A DNA stretch of 64,000 nt from Bradyrhizobiaceae bacterium Ga0074131 (GTDB taxonomy: Bacteria; Pseudomonadota; Alphaproteobacteria; Rhizobiales; Xanthobacteraceae): the NCBI GenBank assembly GCA_001464035.1, contig LNEC01000016.1, positions 62,001-126,000 of the forward strand. Reading direction: 5' to 3'. Position numbers and translations under genes: made by a program. The notes beneath the pieces were generated by a model, which worked only from the letters and a program-made list of their open reading frames with translations, searched no databases and was not told the origin of the DNA. Below, in pieces: positions 18,722 to 27,614 of this stretch; the stretch's first letter is position 1; the number at the start of each line of letters is the position of its first letter.

Positions 18722-19657
18722 ATGCTGAGGGCAATCGTATTTTGCTGTTCTGTCGCCGTGTTGGGTACGGCCGGAACCGCAAGCGCACAAGACTGGACCA
18801 AATCGAAATGGGGACCGAACGACGAGATCGGTGCCGCCAACTACATGACGCCGGAGCTCGTGGTGAAGGCGGCATCGCTGGTGAAGACCGGCAAGACCTA
18901 TGCGCTCGGCATCCCCGTCGATTCCAAGACGCCGGCCTATCCGCCGCGCGCATTCAAGATCACCGTCGTGCAGCCCGGCCAGGCCGGCATTCCGGGCCTG
19001 GGACCGACCAAGACCACCTATAATGACGACTTGCTCGACGGCTGGGTCGGCGTCGGCAGCCAACTCGACGGTCTCGGCCACATCGGCGTCGAGCATGTCT
19101 ACTACAACGGCAACAAGCTCGCCGATTTCGGCGACCCCACCGGTCTGAAAAAACTCGGCGTTGAAAAGATTCCACCGATCGTAACGCGCGGCGTGCTGCT
19201 GGACATGGCAGCCTACTACAACACCGACGTCGTCAAGGAAGGCACCGCCTTCAACGTCAAGGAAATCGAGGAAGTTGCCAGGAAGCAGGGCGTCGACATC
19301 CGCCAGGGTGATGTCGTGCTGTTCCACACCGGATGGCTCAGCCTGATCGGCAAGGACGACAAACGCTTTGGATCGGTCGAACCCGGACTTGGCGTCGAAG
19401 GCGCGAAACATCTCACCGGCAAGGGCGTGGTCGCAATCGGCGCCGATACCTGGGGGCTCGAAGTCGTGCCGTTCGAAACCAAAAACGTCTTCGAGGTCCA
19501 TCAGATCCTGCTGCCGATGAACGGCACCTACATCCTCGAAAACATGGACACCGCCGAGCTTGCCAAGGACAAGGCCTATGAGTTCCTGTTTGTCCTCGGC
19601 CACCCGCGTTTCAAGGGCGGCGTGCAGAGCATGATCAATCCGGTGGCGATCCGCTGA
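18722..19657 (+). CDS. Cyclase-family (kynurenine formamidase-like) periplasmic protein
   Basis: A metal-dependent hydrolase of the cyclase/KynB superfamily, 311 residues. A signal peptide (MLRAIVFCCSVAVLGTAGTASA|QDW) directs it to the periplasm, unlike cytoplasmic KynB. The metal-site region is SQLDGLGHIGVEH, a variant of the HxGTHxDxPxH motif with Asp and His retained but the first His replaced by Gln. Later blocks are RGVLLDM, GDVVLFHTGW and IGADTWGLE. ATG at 18722 has GGGAGGA 8 nt upstream. Substrate unknown. Confidence 0.85.
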   Translation: MLRAIVFCCSVAVLGTAGTASAQDWTKSKWGPNDEIGAANYMTPELVVKAASLVKTGKTYALGIPVDSKTPAYPPRAFKITVVQPGQAGIPGLGPTKTTYNDDLLDGWVGVGSQLDGLGHIGVEHVYYNGNKLADFGDPTGLKKLGVEKIPPIVTRGVLLDMAAYYNTDVVKEGTAFNVKEIEEVARKQGVDIRQGDVVLFHTGWLSLIGKDDKRFGSVEPGLGVEGAKHLTGKGVVAIGADTWGLEVVPFETKNVFEVHQILLPMNGTYILENMDTAELAKDKAYEFLFVLGHPRFKGGVQSMINPVAIR

Positions 19658-19680
19658 CAGCAGCAGCGGATCGCGGTACC

Positions 19681-19705
19681 CACCTCTCCCCGATGGGGAG
19701 AGGTG
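19681..19705. repeat. Short hairpin of the intergenic repeat family
   Basis: An 11-bp perfect stem, CACCTCTCCCC / GGGGAGAGGTG, with a GAT loop, between the cyclase gene and ruvX. It shares the CTCTCCCC core with the repeat at 16398. It may act as a weak terminator but has no T run. Confidence 0.7.
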
Positions 19706-19756
19706 AAGGGAAGCAAGCGCTTTGCATGCACCGTGCGGCGCGTGTTAAGCGGGATC

Positions 19757-20248
19757 ATGCCCGCTCTCATCCTGCCCTTGATCGAAGCCGTCGCGCACTG
19801 GCCTGAACGCGGGGCGCTGATCGGACTCGACCTTGGAACCAAGACCATCGGCGTCGCGGTGTCCGATCCCGACCGCAGGCTCGCGACCGGGGTCGGTACC
19901 GTCCAGCGCAAGGCGTTCACATCAGACGCGGCGCGGCTGCTCGCCATCGCCGCCGAGCGCGGCGCCGCCGGCTTCGTGCTGGGCCTGCCCGTCAACATGG
20001 ACGCCAGCGAAGGACCGCGCGCCCAGTCGACGCGCGCCTTCGCCCGCAATTTTGCCAGGCTGACCGACCTTGCGATCGGCCTGTGGGACGAACGGCTGTC
20101 CACCGCGGCGGTGGAGCGCGAACTGATCGGAACCGACATGAGTCGTGCCCGGCGCGCGGAGGTGATCGACGAACACGCCGCGATCTACATCCTGCAGGGC
20201 GCGCTTGACCGGCTCATGACGCTGCGCGACAGCCGCAGAGGCCGCTGA
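19757..20248 (+). CDS. ruvX: RuvX/YqgF, pre-16S rRNA nuclease / putative Holliday junction resolvase
   Basis: A 163-residue RNase H-fold nuclease implicated in 16S rRNA 5' maturation and proposed as an alternative resolvase. Conserved acidic and glycine motifs are IGLDLGTKTIGVA, FVLGLPVNMD and WDERLST, with the final Asp in VIDEHAA. ATG at 19757 preferred; no strong ribosome-binding site. Two bases separate its stop from the AEC permease, so the two are probably cotranscribed. Confidence 0.92.
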   Translation: MPALILPLIEAVAHWPERGALIGLDLGTKTIGVAVSDPDRRLATGVGTVQRKAFTSDAARLLAIAAERGAAGFVLGLPVNMDASEGPRAQSTRAFARNFARLTDLAIGLWDERLSTAAVERELIGTDMSRARRAEVIDEHAAIYILQGALDRLMTLRDSRRGR

Positions 20249-20250
20249 CC

Positions 20251-21174
20251 ATGGCGCTGGTGGTGGCGGCCTTGCTGCCGGTGTTCCTGCTGATCGTGCT
20301 GGGGTTCGTCCTGAAGCGAAGCCTGCTGCGGCTGGAGACGCAATGGCATGGGCTGGAGCGGCTGACCTATTACGTGCTGTTTCCGTTGCTGCTGATCCAG
20401 ACGCTGGTCAGGGCCGATCTCTCCGCGGTGCCGGTCGCGGGCGTCGGCGGCGCGCTGCTGCTCTCGGCGCTGCTGATGTCGCTGTTGTGCCTCGTCTTGC
20501 GGCCGGTGCTGGCGCGGTGCGCGGTCGACGGGCCGGCCTTCACCTCGATCTTCCAGGGCGCCACCCGCTGGCAGACCTATGTGGCGCTGTCGGTTTCCGG
20601 CAATCTCTATGGCGACACCGGGCTGGCGCTGGCTTCGGTTGCGATGGTCGCGATCATCCCGCTGGTCAATGTTTTCAGCGTCGCGGTGCTGGCGCATTAC
20701 GCCTCCCCCGAGAAGCAGGCGGTTCGCGCCATCCTGATGACCATGGTGCGCAATCCCCTGATCTGGGCCTGCGCGATCGGGCTGACCCTCAATGTCCTGC
20801 ACCTGCCGCTGCCGCGCATCTGGCACGAGGTCGCCGACGCCCTCGGCCGCTCCTCGCTCGCGATCGGCCTGCTCGTCACCGGGGCCGGCCTGCATCTGGC
20901 AGGCATGTTGCGCCCGAGCCTCGCCGCTGCCGTGGCCGTCTTCCTCAAACTGGCGTTGATGCCGGTGCTCGCGATCACGCTAGCGCTGTGGTTCGGCCTT
21001 TCCGGTTCCAATCTTGCCATCGTGGCGGTGTGCTCGGCGGTGCCGACGTCGTCGAGTGCCTACGTGCTGGCCCGGCAGATGGGCGGCGACGCACCCCTGC
21101 TGGCGCAGATCATCACGCTGCAAACCATTTTGGCGGCGATCACGATGCCGGTGGTGATCGCGCTGGTCGCGTAA
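20251..21174 (+). CDS. AEC-family transporter (auxin efflux carrier-like)
   Basis: A 307-residue inner-membrane protein with about ten hydrophobic segments in two halves, typical of the AEC family (malonate permeases and related carboxylate exporters). The conserved stretch FQGATRWQTYVAL before TM4 and VPTSSSAYVLARQMGG near the C-terminus are family signatures. Substrate cannot be read from the sequence. Starts 2 nt after ruvX. Confidence 0.9.
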   Translation: MALVVAALLPVFLLIVLGFVLKRSLLRLETQWHGLERLTYYVLFPLLLIQTLVRADLSAVPVAGVGGALLLSALLMSLLCLVLRPVLARCAVDGPAFTSIFQGATRWQTYVALSVSGNLYGDTGLALASVAMVAIIPLVNVFSVAVLAHYASPEKQAVRAILMTMVRNPLIWACAIGLTLNVLHLPLPRIWHEVADALGRSSLAIGLLVTGAGLHLAGMLRPSLAAAVAVFLKLALMPVLAITLALWFGLSGSNLAIVAVCSAVPTSSSAYVLARQMGGDAPLLAQIITLQTILAAITMPVVIALVA

Positions 21175-21180
21175 CCATTC

Positions 21181-21213
21181 CTCTTCACCTCTTCCATCGG
21201 GAGAGGTGAAGAG
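21181..21213. repeat. Strong hairpin, same repeat family, between convergent genes
   Basis: CTCTTCACCTCT at 21181-21192 and AGAGGTGAAGAG at 21202-21213 form a 12-bp perfect stem. TCC/GGG extends it to the ATC loop, with one G-T wobble. It lies between the convergent AEC and CPBP genes and could terminate both, though a T run is lacking. Confidence 0.7.
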
Positions 21214-21231
21214 AATATCCCAGCGATGCCG

Positions 21232-22008
21232 TCAACTCGCCCCCGCCAGCCAGATGCTCTGCAGCGTCGCGGCGAGATTGTTGAGGCCGTGCACGACCAC
21301 CGTCAGCCAGGTCGAATTGCTGCGATGGCGGAGCCAGCCGAGCAACAGCCCGATGGAAAACACCTGACCGAAAAAGAACCAGTCATACTGCAGATGCAGC
21401 GCGGTCCATACCAGCGACGACAGCAGAATCGCGCCGGGCACCTTCAGGAACGATTCCGACCAGCCGCGATAGAGAAAGCCGCGCGCGAAAAACTCTTCCG
21501 AGACGGGGGCTGCGACGCAGAACGCGATCACCAGCAGCCAGAGCGCTCCATCGGCGCGCGCCGATTTCAGCACGTCGACCATGAAGCCGGGCGCGACCTC
21601 CCGTCCCAGCGCGCGCGACAGCAGGTCCCAGCCGGCGACCAGCACGACCAGCGCGCCGACGCCGATCGCCAGGTCCCTCCACGAGCTCCAGCGCAGCGCA
21701 AGGTATTGGGCGAACGGCGTGCGCGACAGACGTGTGGCGATCCATATCGCGCCGAGCGCGGCGGGCATCCCCATGATCACGGAGAGAGAAATCGTCAGGC
21801 CACCGCCCACGACGTGGATCGCGGCCGCAAGATCGAACGGCCCCTCCTGCCGCAGCACCAACCAGGCCACCACCACGAGCTGACCCGCAAACAACGCAAC
21901 GAAGATGAACAGGCCCCACAGCGCGGTGCCCCAGAATTTCCAGATCCGTGGCGGGTGTGTGACCGGCGCCACCATGATCGGTGGAGCGGCGGGGTCGAGA
22001 CGATCCAT
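21232..22008 (-). CDS. CPBP-family intramembrane glutamic protease (Abi domain)
   Basis: A 258-residue membrane protein with about seven to eight hydrophobic helices. The CPBP/Abi motifs are present: SEEFFARGFLYRG (EExxxR-like), HLQYDW (His) and HGLNN near the C-terminus. Bacterial members are uncharacterised proteases or immunity-type proteins. ATG at 22008 chosen; the frame extends to 22086 only by reading through the adjacent intergenic repeat (WMPGSSPGM), which is not likely to be coding. Confidence 0.88.
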   Translation of the reverse strand: MDRLDPAAPPIMVAPVTHPPRIWKFWGTALWGLFIFVALFAGQLVVVAWLVLRQEGPFDLAAAIHVVGGGLTISLSVIMGMPAALGAIWIATRLSRTPFAQYLALRWSSWRDLAIGVGALVVLVAGWDLLSRALGREVAPGFMVDVLKSARADGALWLLVIAFCVAAPVSEEFFARGFLYRGWSESFLKVPGAILLSSLVWTALHLQYDWFFFGQVFSIGLLLGWLRHRSNSTWLTVVVHGLNNLAATLQSIWLAGAS

Positions 22009-22041
22009 CAGATGCTTTCGGCCAGTGCGGGTATCACAATT

Positions 22042-22131
22042 CGTCATGCCCGGGCTTGACCCGGGCATCCACGTCTTTCTTCCCACGGAGTTAAGAAGAC
22101 GTGGATGGCCGGGTCAGGCCCGGCCATGACG
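22042..22131. repeat. Large inverted repeat (WMPGSSPGM type)
   Basis: Two imperfect arms of about 36-38 bp, starting CGTCATGCCCGGGCTTGA (22042) and ending GGCCATGACG (22131), surround a 16-nt loop. Each arm holds its own smaller palindrome (CCCGGGCTTGACCCGGG; GGCCGGGTCAGGCCCGGCC). This is a well-known dispersed rhizobial intergenic element. It lies between the acyl-CoA dehydrogenase and CPBP genes. Confidence 0.88.
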
Positions 22132-22145
22132 AGAGGGTGGAATCT

Positions 22146-23789
22146 TCACGGCAGCGCCCGCTCCAGCAAGACCCTGATATCGCCGACGGCGAGATCGACG
22201 GCGCCGTACATGCCGGCGTGAGTGCCGGCCAGCCGTGTCGCCGCGAACCGTTCGGCGTGATGCGGCGACACCTGATTGAGGGCGGCAGCAGCCGCGAGCA
22301 GCGCCAGCTTCTCCACCGCCAGCCTTGCGACGCGCTCGCCGTCCGGCCGGCGGAACGCCTTGGCGATGAACGCGACCGCCTCGCCTGCGCCCGGCAGGCC
22401 CCGTGTTTCTCCGGCCAGACCCTGCAGCACCGCAGCCGCGGCCTCCGCCTCGCGCGACAGCGCCCGCAACACGTCGAGGCACATCACATTGCCGGAGCCC
22501 TCCCAGATCGCGTTGACCGGCGCCTCCCGGTAATGCCGCGCCAAAATGCCTTCCTCGACATAGCCGTTGCCGCCCAGGCACTCCATTGCCTCGTACAAGA
22601 AACCCGGTGCGCTCTTGCAGACCCAGTATTTGATCGCGGGCGTCAGCAGCCGCATGTAGGCCGCCTCATCGGGGTCGTGTGGCGCACGGTCGAACGAACG
22701 GCAGAGCCGCATCACCAGCGCGATCGATGCCTCGACATGCAGCGCCATGTCCGACAGCACCGCCTGCATCAGCGGCTGGTCGGCGAGATGCTTTTGAAAT
22801 ACGCTGCGATGACGGGCGTGGTGCAGCGCGTGTGCGAGCCCCGAACGCATCAGCCCGGCGGAGGCAATCGCGCAATCCTGCCGCGTCAGCTGCACCATCT
22901 GGATGATGGTGCGGATGCCCTTGCCCTCGTCGCCGACCCGCTCGGCATAGGCGTCGACGAATTCGACCTCGGACGAGGCATTGGAGCGGTTGCCGAGCTT
23001 GTCCTTCAGGCGCTGGAACTGGATCGCGTTGATCGACCCATCAGGCTTGAAGCGCGGCATGAAGAAGCAGGTCAGGCCCTCGTCCGCCTGCGCCAGCACC
23101 AGGAAGGCGTCGCACATCGGCGCCGACATGAACCATTTGTGACCGGTGATGCGATAGCCGGCACCGTCGCCCTCCGCCCGCGTCATGTTGGAGCGCACAT
23201 CGGTGCCACCCTGTTTCTCGGTCATCCCCATGCCGAGCGTCATGCCGCGCTTTGTCCACCACGGCGCGAAGCTCGGATCGTAGGCGCGCGTACCGATCAC
23301 AGGCATGGTCTTCGCCAGCAGGTCCGGCTGAACAGCCAGTGCCGCCACCGAGGCGCGGGTCATGGTGATCGGACACAGATGCCCGGTTTCGACCTGCGCC
23401 GCGATGTAGAATTTTGCGGCGCGCACCACCTCTGACGCCCCGCCGGTCGGCTTGCCCTGCGCGTCCCAGGTCGAATTGTGCACGCCGGCATGGGCGCTGC
23501 GCGCCATCAGTTCATGATAGGCCGGGTGAAACTCGACCTCGTCGCGGCGGTTGCCGCGCGAGTCGAACGTCCGCAGTTTTGGCGTGTTCTCGTTGGCGAT
23601 TCGGCCGCGCGCCGCCATTTCGGCTGAACCCCAGTGTTTGCCGAATTCGGAGAGTTCTTTCTCAGCCGCAGCGCCGCCATTGGCCGCGACTGCCTCGACC
23701 AGCGGCCGGTCAACCGCGAACAAGTCGATATCGCAAAACGGCGGCGACTGGTTGAACACCTCGTGGGTCGCGAAGGAAGGCTGGGGCAT
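22146..23789 (-). CDS. aidB: AidB-type acyl-CoA dehydrogenase
   Basis: A flavoprotein of 547 residues in the AidB branch of the acyl-CoA dehydrogenase superfamily. E. coli AidB is part of the adaptive response to alkylation and has weak isovaleryl-CoA dehydrogenase activity. Matches include MGMTEKQGGTDVRSN, NRSNASSEVEF (AidB-specific) and LGGNGYVEEGILARHYRE with WEGSGNVMCLDVLRA. Length agrees with the ~540 of AidB and exceeds the ~390 of ordinary acyl-CoA dehydrogenases. No ada or alkB gene is nearby. Confidence 0.9.
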   Translation of the reverse strand: MPQPSFATHEVFNQSPPFCDIDLFAVDRPLVEAVAANGGAAAEKELSEFGKHWGSAEMAARGRIANENTPKLRTFDSRGNRRDEVEFHPAYHELMARSAHAGVHNSTWDAQGKPTGGASEVVRAAKFYIAAQVETGHLCPITMTRASVAALAVQPDLLAKTMPVIGTRAYDPSFAPWWTKRGMTLGMGMTEKQGGTDVRSNMTRAEGDGAGYRITGHKWFMSAPMCDAFLVLAQADEGLTCFFMPRFKPDGSINAIQFQRLKDKLGNRSNASSEVEFVDAYAERVGDEGKGIRTIIQMVQLTRQDCAIASAGLMRSGLAHALHHARHRSVFQKHLADQPLMQAVLSDMALHVEASIALVMRLCRSFDRAPHDPDEAAYMRLLTPAIKYWVCKSAPGFLYEAMECLGGNGYVEEGILARHYREAPVNAIWEGSGNVMCLDVLRALSREAEAAAAVLQGLAGETRGLPGAGEAVAFIAKAFRRPDGERVARLAVEKLALLAAAAALNQVSPHHAERFAATRLAGTHAGMYGAVDLAVGDIRVLLERALP

Positions 23790-23833
23790 GATGGGCGTCC
23801 GGCTGCATCATCTGGATTGGCGCTGACTCTATC

Positions 23834-24598
23834 TCAACGCCGTCTGATCGGAAAATCATACGCCTCCCCGCCCGCGCCCGGCATTGAAAAGTGCCACCAC
23901 TCCTTCGAATAGTTCACAAAACCCTGCTTCGCCATCGCAGCAACCAGCGTGTTCCGCCAGCGCCGTTGCGCCGGCGTGATGGTCCGCGCCGCGGTATGCG
24001 ACTTCACATCCGAGCAATCGTAGCCGGTGCCCATGTCGACGCTGCCTTCGGGCGCGCGGGCGGCTTCGGGCGCGGTGCAGTCGGCATAGATCTTGGCGGG
24101 ATCGAACGCGGCGGAATTGTCGGCGGCAAGGTCGACCAAAGTGAGGTCGATCGCAGCGCCGGTGGAATGCTGGGAACGCTCGGCGATATAGCCGAGCCGG
24201 AACAGATCCTTCTTCGGGAGCGTGGGGTTATAGCGCCGCTCCGCCCGCGTCTCCCTTCCATTTTGCGCCCACACCACCATGTCGCGCGACGCGCGCGACG
24301 GCCGGTAGCAATCCAGCACTTTCAGCGACAGTTTCTGCTTCCCGACGTCCTGCTGGACGGCTTTCAACGCCAGGCCGACGCCGCGCTTAACTACGCATTC
24401 GGCGGCGTCGTACCCCGAGAGCCTGCGGCCGACGAAATTGTTGGATCTGGCGTAGCGGATGTCCTGGAGGATGGTCGGATCGATGTCGCGCAGGAACACG
24501 AAGTCGCCGGGCAAGGCCTGCGCGCCAGCGCTGATCGAGCCGACCGCCAGCACAAGACCGGTCAACGCAGTCGCCGCCATCAGCTTCATTTCCTGCAT
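23834..24598 (-). CDS. VanX-type D-Ala-D-Ala dipeptidase, secreted
   Basis: A zinc peptidase of the M15D family, about 254 residues. A signal peptide ([16 protein letters not shown]...AGA) precedes the domain. The zinc ligands and catalytic glutamate are visible in [13 protein letters not shown] (SxHxxGxAxD) and EWWHF. In non-resistant bacteria these enzymes (DdpX) recycle D-Ala-D-Ala from peptidoglycan. ATG at 24598 with AGGAGGG about 6 nt upstream; a second ATG lies three codons in. No vanA or vanH genes, so resistance is not implied. Confidence 0.9.
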   Translation of the reverse strand: MQEMKLMAATALTGLVLAVGSISAGAQALPGDFVFLRDIDPTILQDIRYARSNNFVGRRLSGYDAAECVVKRGVGLALKAVQQDVGKQKLSLKVLDCYRPSRASRDMVVWAQNGRETRAERRYNPTLPKKDLFRLGYIAERSQHSTGAAIDLTLVDLAADNSAAFDPAKIYADCTAPEAARAPEGSVDMGTGYDCSDVKSHTAARTITPAQRRWRNTLVAAMAKQGFVNYSKEWWHFSMPGAGGEAYDFPIRRR

Positions 24599-24742
24599 CG
24601 GACGCCCTCCTCGCGCGCCGAACGCGGCGACATTGCGGCAAACCCTCTTTACCCCTCCGCACGGACAGATCGGGGGTTAACTCGCACAGGGCCCTATTCG
24701 CGCTTGCCCCGCCCCCGATCTCTGCCTATAGCTCTCGCTTTA

Positions 24743-25696
24743 ATGACCCCTGTATCGAAATCGACCTTCGTCCTCGGTCACCGGCATCTGCTGGGAATCG
24801 AGGGCCTTTCCGTGGCCGACATCACCGGCCTGCTCGACCTCTCCGAGGAATATGTCGAGCTCAACCGCCAGGTCGACAAGAAGCGCACCTCGCTGCGCGG
24901 CCGCACCCAGGTCAACCTGTTCTTCGAAGCCTCGACCCGGACCCAATCCTCGTTCGAGATCGCCGGCAAGCGGCTCGGCGCCGACGTCATGAACATGTCG
25001 GTGTCGTCCTCCTCGATGCGCAAGGGCGAAACCCTGGTCGATACCGCGGTGACGCTGAACGCCATGCACCCTGACATCCTGGTGGTCCGGCACCATGCCT
25101 CCGGCGCGGTGGAACTGCTGGCGCGCAAGGTCGACGGCTCCGTGATCAACGCCGGCGACGGCGCGCATGAGCATCCCACGCAGGCGCTGCTCGATGCCCT
25201 GACCATCCGCCGCAACAAGGGCCGCCTCGAAGGGCTGGTGGTGGCGATCTGCGGCGACGTCATGCATTCGCGGGTGGCGCGCTCCAACATCCTGTTGCTC
25301 AACATCATGGGGGCCCGGGTGCGCGTGGTCGCGCCCTCCACGCTGCTGCCGCGCGGCATCGAGCGGATGGGCGTCGAGGTCGCCCGCGACATGCGCGAGG
25401 GGCTGAACGGCGCCGACATCGTGATGATGCTGCGGCTGCAGCGCGAGCGCATGAACGGATCGTTCGTGCCCTCGACCGGCGAGTATTTTCACTATTTCGG
25501 GCTCGACCAGAAGAAGCTCGCTTACGCCAAGCCCGACGCGCTGGTGATGCATCCGGGGCCGATGAACCGCGGCGTGGAGATCGACTCGATCGTGGCGGAC
25601 GGCGCGCAATCGCTGATCCGCGAACAGGTGGAAATGGGAGTGGCGGTGCGGATGGCGGTGCTCGAAGCGCTCGCCCGCAACCTGCCGAACGCGTGA
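24743..25696 (+). CDS. pyrB: Aspartate carbamoyltransferase catalytic subunit
   Basis: Catalyses carbamoyl phosphate + aspartate to carbamoyl aspartate in pyrimidine synthesis. The 317-residue product shows the carbamoyl-phosphate loop [20 protein letters not shown], the [11 protein letters not shown] region and the aspartate loop RLQRERM with [15 protein letters not shown] at 24743 is chosen from the conserved N-terminus (open frame extends well upstream through the divergent gene). It is followed four bases later by a dihydroorotase-like gene and no pyrI is seen. Confidence 0.96.
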   Translation: MTPVSKSTFVLGHRHLLGIEGLSVADITGLLDLSEEYVELNRQVDKKRTSLRGRTQVNLFFEASTRTQSSFEIAGKRLGADVMNMSVSSSSMRKGETLVDTAVTLNAMHPDILVVRHHASGAVELLARKVDGSVINAGDGAHEHPTQALLDALTIRRNKGRLEGLVVAICGDVMHSRVARSNILLLNIMGARVRVVAPSTLLPRGIERMGVEVARDMREGLNGADIVMMLRLQRERMNGSFVPSTGEYFHYFGLDQKKLAYAKPDALVMHPGPMNRGVEIDSIVADGAQSLIREQVEMGVAVRMAVLEALARNLPNA

Positions 25697-25700
25697 CATC

Positions 25701-27002
25701 ATGCTGACCGACCGCCGCCCGATCCTGCTGGCCAACGCCCGGCTGATCGATCCCAGCAGGGATTTCGACGGCCCCGGCGATGTCCTGATCGCCGACGGCG
25801 TGATCCGCGACTCCCGGCGCGGCATTGGCGCCGCCGGCGTGCCCGAAGGCACCGACATCATCAACTGCGCCGGCAAGATCGTCGCCCCCGGACTGATCGA
25901 CATGCGCGCCTTTGTCGGCGAGCCCGGCGCCAGCCACCGCGAGACCTTTGCTTCCGCGAGCCAGGCTGCGGCAACCGGCGGCATCACCACCATCATCTGC
26001 CAGCCGGATACCTCCCCCGTCATCGACAATTCGGCGACGGTCGACTTCGTGCTGCGCCGCGCCCGCGACACCGCGATCGTCAACATCCACCCGATGGCGG
26101 CTTTGACAAAAGGCATGCGCGGCGAGGAGATGACCGAGATCGGCCTCTTGAAGGCCGCCGGCGCCGTCGCTTTCACCGACGCCGACCGCAGCGTCACCAA
26201 CGCGCAGGTGATGCGGCGTACCCTCACCTACGCCCGCGACTTCGACGCGCTGATCGTGCACCACACCGAAGATCCCAACCTCGTCGGCGAAGGCGTCATG
26301 AACGAGGGCGAGTTCGCCGCGCGCCTGGGGCTGATCGGCATTCCGAACGCCGCCGAGGCGGTGATGCTGGAGCGCGACATGCGCCTCGTCGCGCTGACCG
26401 GCGGGCGCTATCACGCGGCCTCGCTGACCTGTATCGAGTCGCTGGAAATCCTCTCACGCGCGCGCGATGCCGGGCTGCCGGTCTCGGCCTCGGTCTCGAT
26501 CAATCACCTCACCCTGAACGAAAACGACATCGGCCCGTACCGGAGCTTTCTGAAACTGTCGCCGCCGCTGCGCACCGAGGACGACCGCCTGGCGCTGGTC
26601 GCCGCCGTCGCCTCGGGCCTGATCGACGTCGTGATGTCCGACCACAATCCGCAGGACGTCGAGGTCAAGCGGCTGCCGTTCGCGGAAGCCGCCTACGGCG
26701 CGATCGGCCTGCAGACCATCCTGCCGGCGGCGCTGCGCCTGATCCACAATGGCGAGACCGATTTCAAGACCCTGATCCGCGCGATGTCGACGCGCCCGGC
26801 CGAGCTGTTGGGCCTATCGGGCGGATCGCTGCGCGCGGGCTCGCCCGCCGACGTCATCGTGATCGACGCCGACACGCCGTGGGTGCTCGATCCCGCGGAT
26901 CTCAAGTCGCAATGCAAGAACACGCCGTTCGACGATGCCAGATTCTCCGGCCGCGTCGTGCGTACCATCGTCGGTGGGCGGACGGTGTATGAGCATGTCT
27001 AG
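25701..27002 (+). CDS. pyrC: Dihydroorotase-like PyrC, probably non-catalytic partner of PyrB
   Basis: An amidohydrolase-fold protein of 433 residues. Active dihydroorotases have DxHxHxRxP at the start of the barrel; here the corresponding [10 protein letters not shown] (67-76) has R69 and F71 in place of the two metal-binding histidines and G73 in place of the substrate-binding Arg. The later DHAPH motif reads SDHNPQD, keeping only the Asp-His. It most resembles the inactive PyrC'/PyrX that supports PyrB assembly in Pseudomonas. Annotation pipelines usually call this dihydroorotase. Four bases downstream of pyrB; likely one operon. Confidence 0.88.
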   Translation: MLTDRRPILLANARLIDPSRDFDGPGDVLIADGVIRDSRRGIGAAGVPEGTDIINCAGKIVAPGLIDMRAFVGEPGASHRETFASASQAAATGGITTIICQPDTSPVIDNSATVDFVLRRARDTAIVNIHPMAALTKGMRGEEMTEIGLLKAAGAVAFTDADRSVTNAQVMRRTLTYARDFDALIVHHTEDPNLVGEGVMNEGEFAARLGLIGIPNAAEAVMLERDMRLVALTGGRYHAASLTCIESLEILSRARDAGLPVSASVSINHLTLNENDIGPYRSFLKLSPPLRTEDDRLALVAAVASGLIDVVMSDHNPQDVEVKRLPFAEAAYGAIGLQTILPAALRLIHNGETDFKTLIRAMSTRPAELLGLSGGSLRAGSPADVIVIDADTPWVLDPADLKSQCKNTPFDDARFSGRVVRTIVGGRTVYEHV

Positions 27003-27016
27003 AGGGAGGCCAGACG

Positions 27017-27610
27017 ATGTCGCCTGAAGCATGGCTGCCGGTGTCTTTCTTCCTCGGCTATCTGCTCGGCTCGATCCCGTTCGGACTGGTCCTGACGAAA
27101 CTCGCGGGCACCCAGGATCTGCGCTCGATCGGCTCCGGCAATATCGGCGCCACCAACGTGCTGCGTACCGGCCGCAAGGGACTCGCCGCGACGACACTGC
27201 TTTGCGATGCGCTCAAGGGTACGGTCGCGGTGGTCATCGCCGGCCATCTCGGCGGCCCCAACGCCGCGATGCTGGCGGCGCTCGGCGCCTTCCTCGGTCA
27301 CCTGTTCCCGGTCTGGCTCAAATTCAAGGGCGGCAAGGGCGTCGCGGTCTATATCGGCGTGCTGATCGGATTGTTCTGGCCGGCTGCCGTGATGTTCTGC
27401 GTGCTGTGGCTCGCCACGGCGGCGACCTCGCGCTACTCGTCGCTGTCGTCGCTGGTCGCAAGTTTCGTGACGCCCATTTTCCTGTGGTGGTTCGGCCACC
27501 CGGCGCTGGCCGCATTGTTCGCCGTGCTGACGATGCTGCTGTTTTACATGCACCGCGAGAACATCGAGCGGTTGCGGGCGGGCACCGAGGGGCGAATCGG
27601 GGCGAAGTGA
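27017..27610 (+). CDS. plsY: Glycerol-3-phosphate acyltransferase PlsY
   Basis: Membrane enzyme that transfers acyl from acyl-phosphate to glycerol-3-phosphate, starting phospholipid synthesis. The 197-residue product has about five to seven membrane segments and the PlsY signatures [22 protein letters not shown], and [12 protein letters not shown] at 27017 with GGAGG about 8 nt upstream. Fifteen bp after the pyrC-like gene, probably cotranscribed. Synteny with pyrBC and dprA is typical of Alphaproteobacteria. Confidence 0.96.
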   Translation: MSPEAWLPVSFFLGYLLGSIPFGLVLTKLAGTQDLRSIGSGNIGATNVLRTGRKGLAATTLLCDALKGTVAVVIAGHLGGPNAAMLAALGAFLGHLFPVWLKFKGGKGVAVYIGVLIGLFWPAAVMFCVLWLATAATSRYSSLSSLVASFVTPIFLWWFGHPALAALFAVLTMLLFYMHRENIERLRAGTEGRIGAK

Positions 27611-27614
27611 TTCC

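Noticed and set aside
22009..22086. Longer N-terminus of the CPBP protease
   Set aside because: The extra residues (WMPGSSPGM) are a translated intergenic repeat.
23834..24598. Vancomycin-resistance gene
   Set aside because: A lone VanX-type dipeptidase with signal peptide and no vanHA; such DdpX-like enzymes recycle D-Ala-D-Ala.
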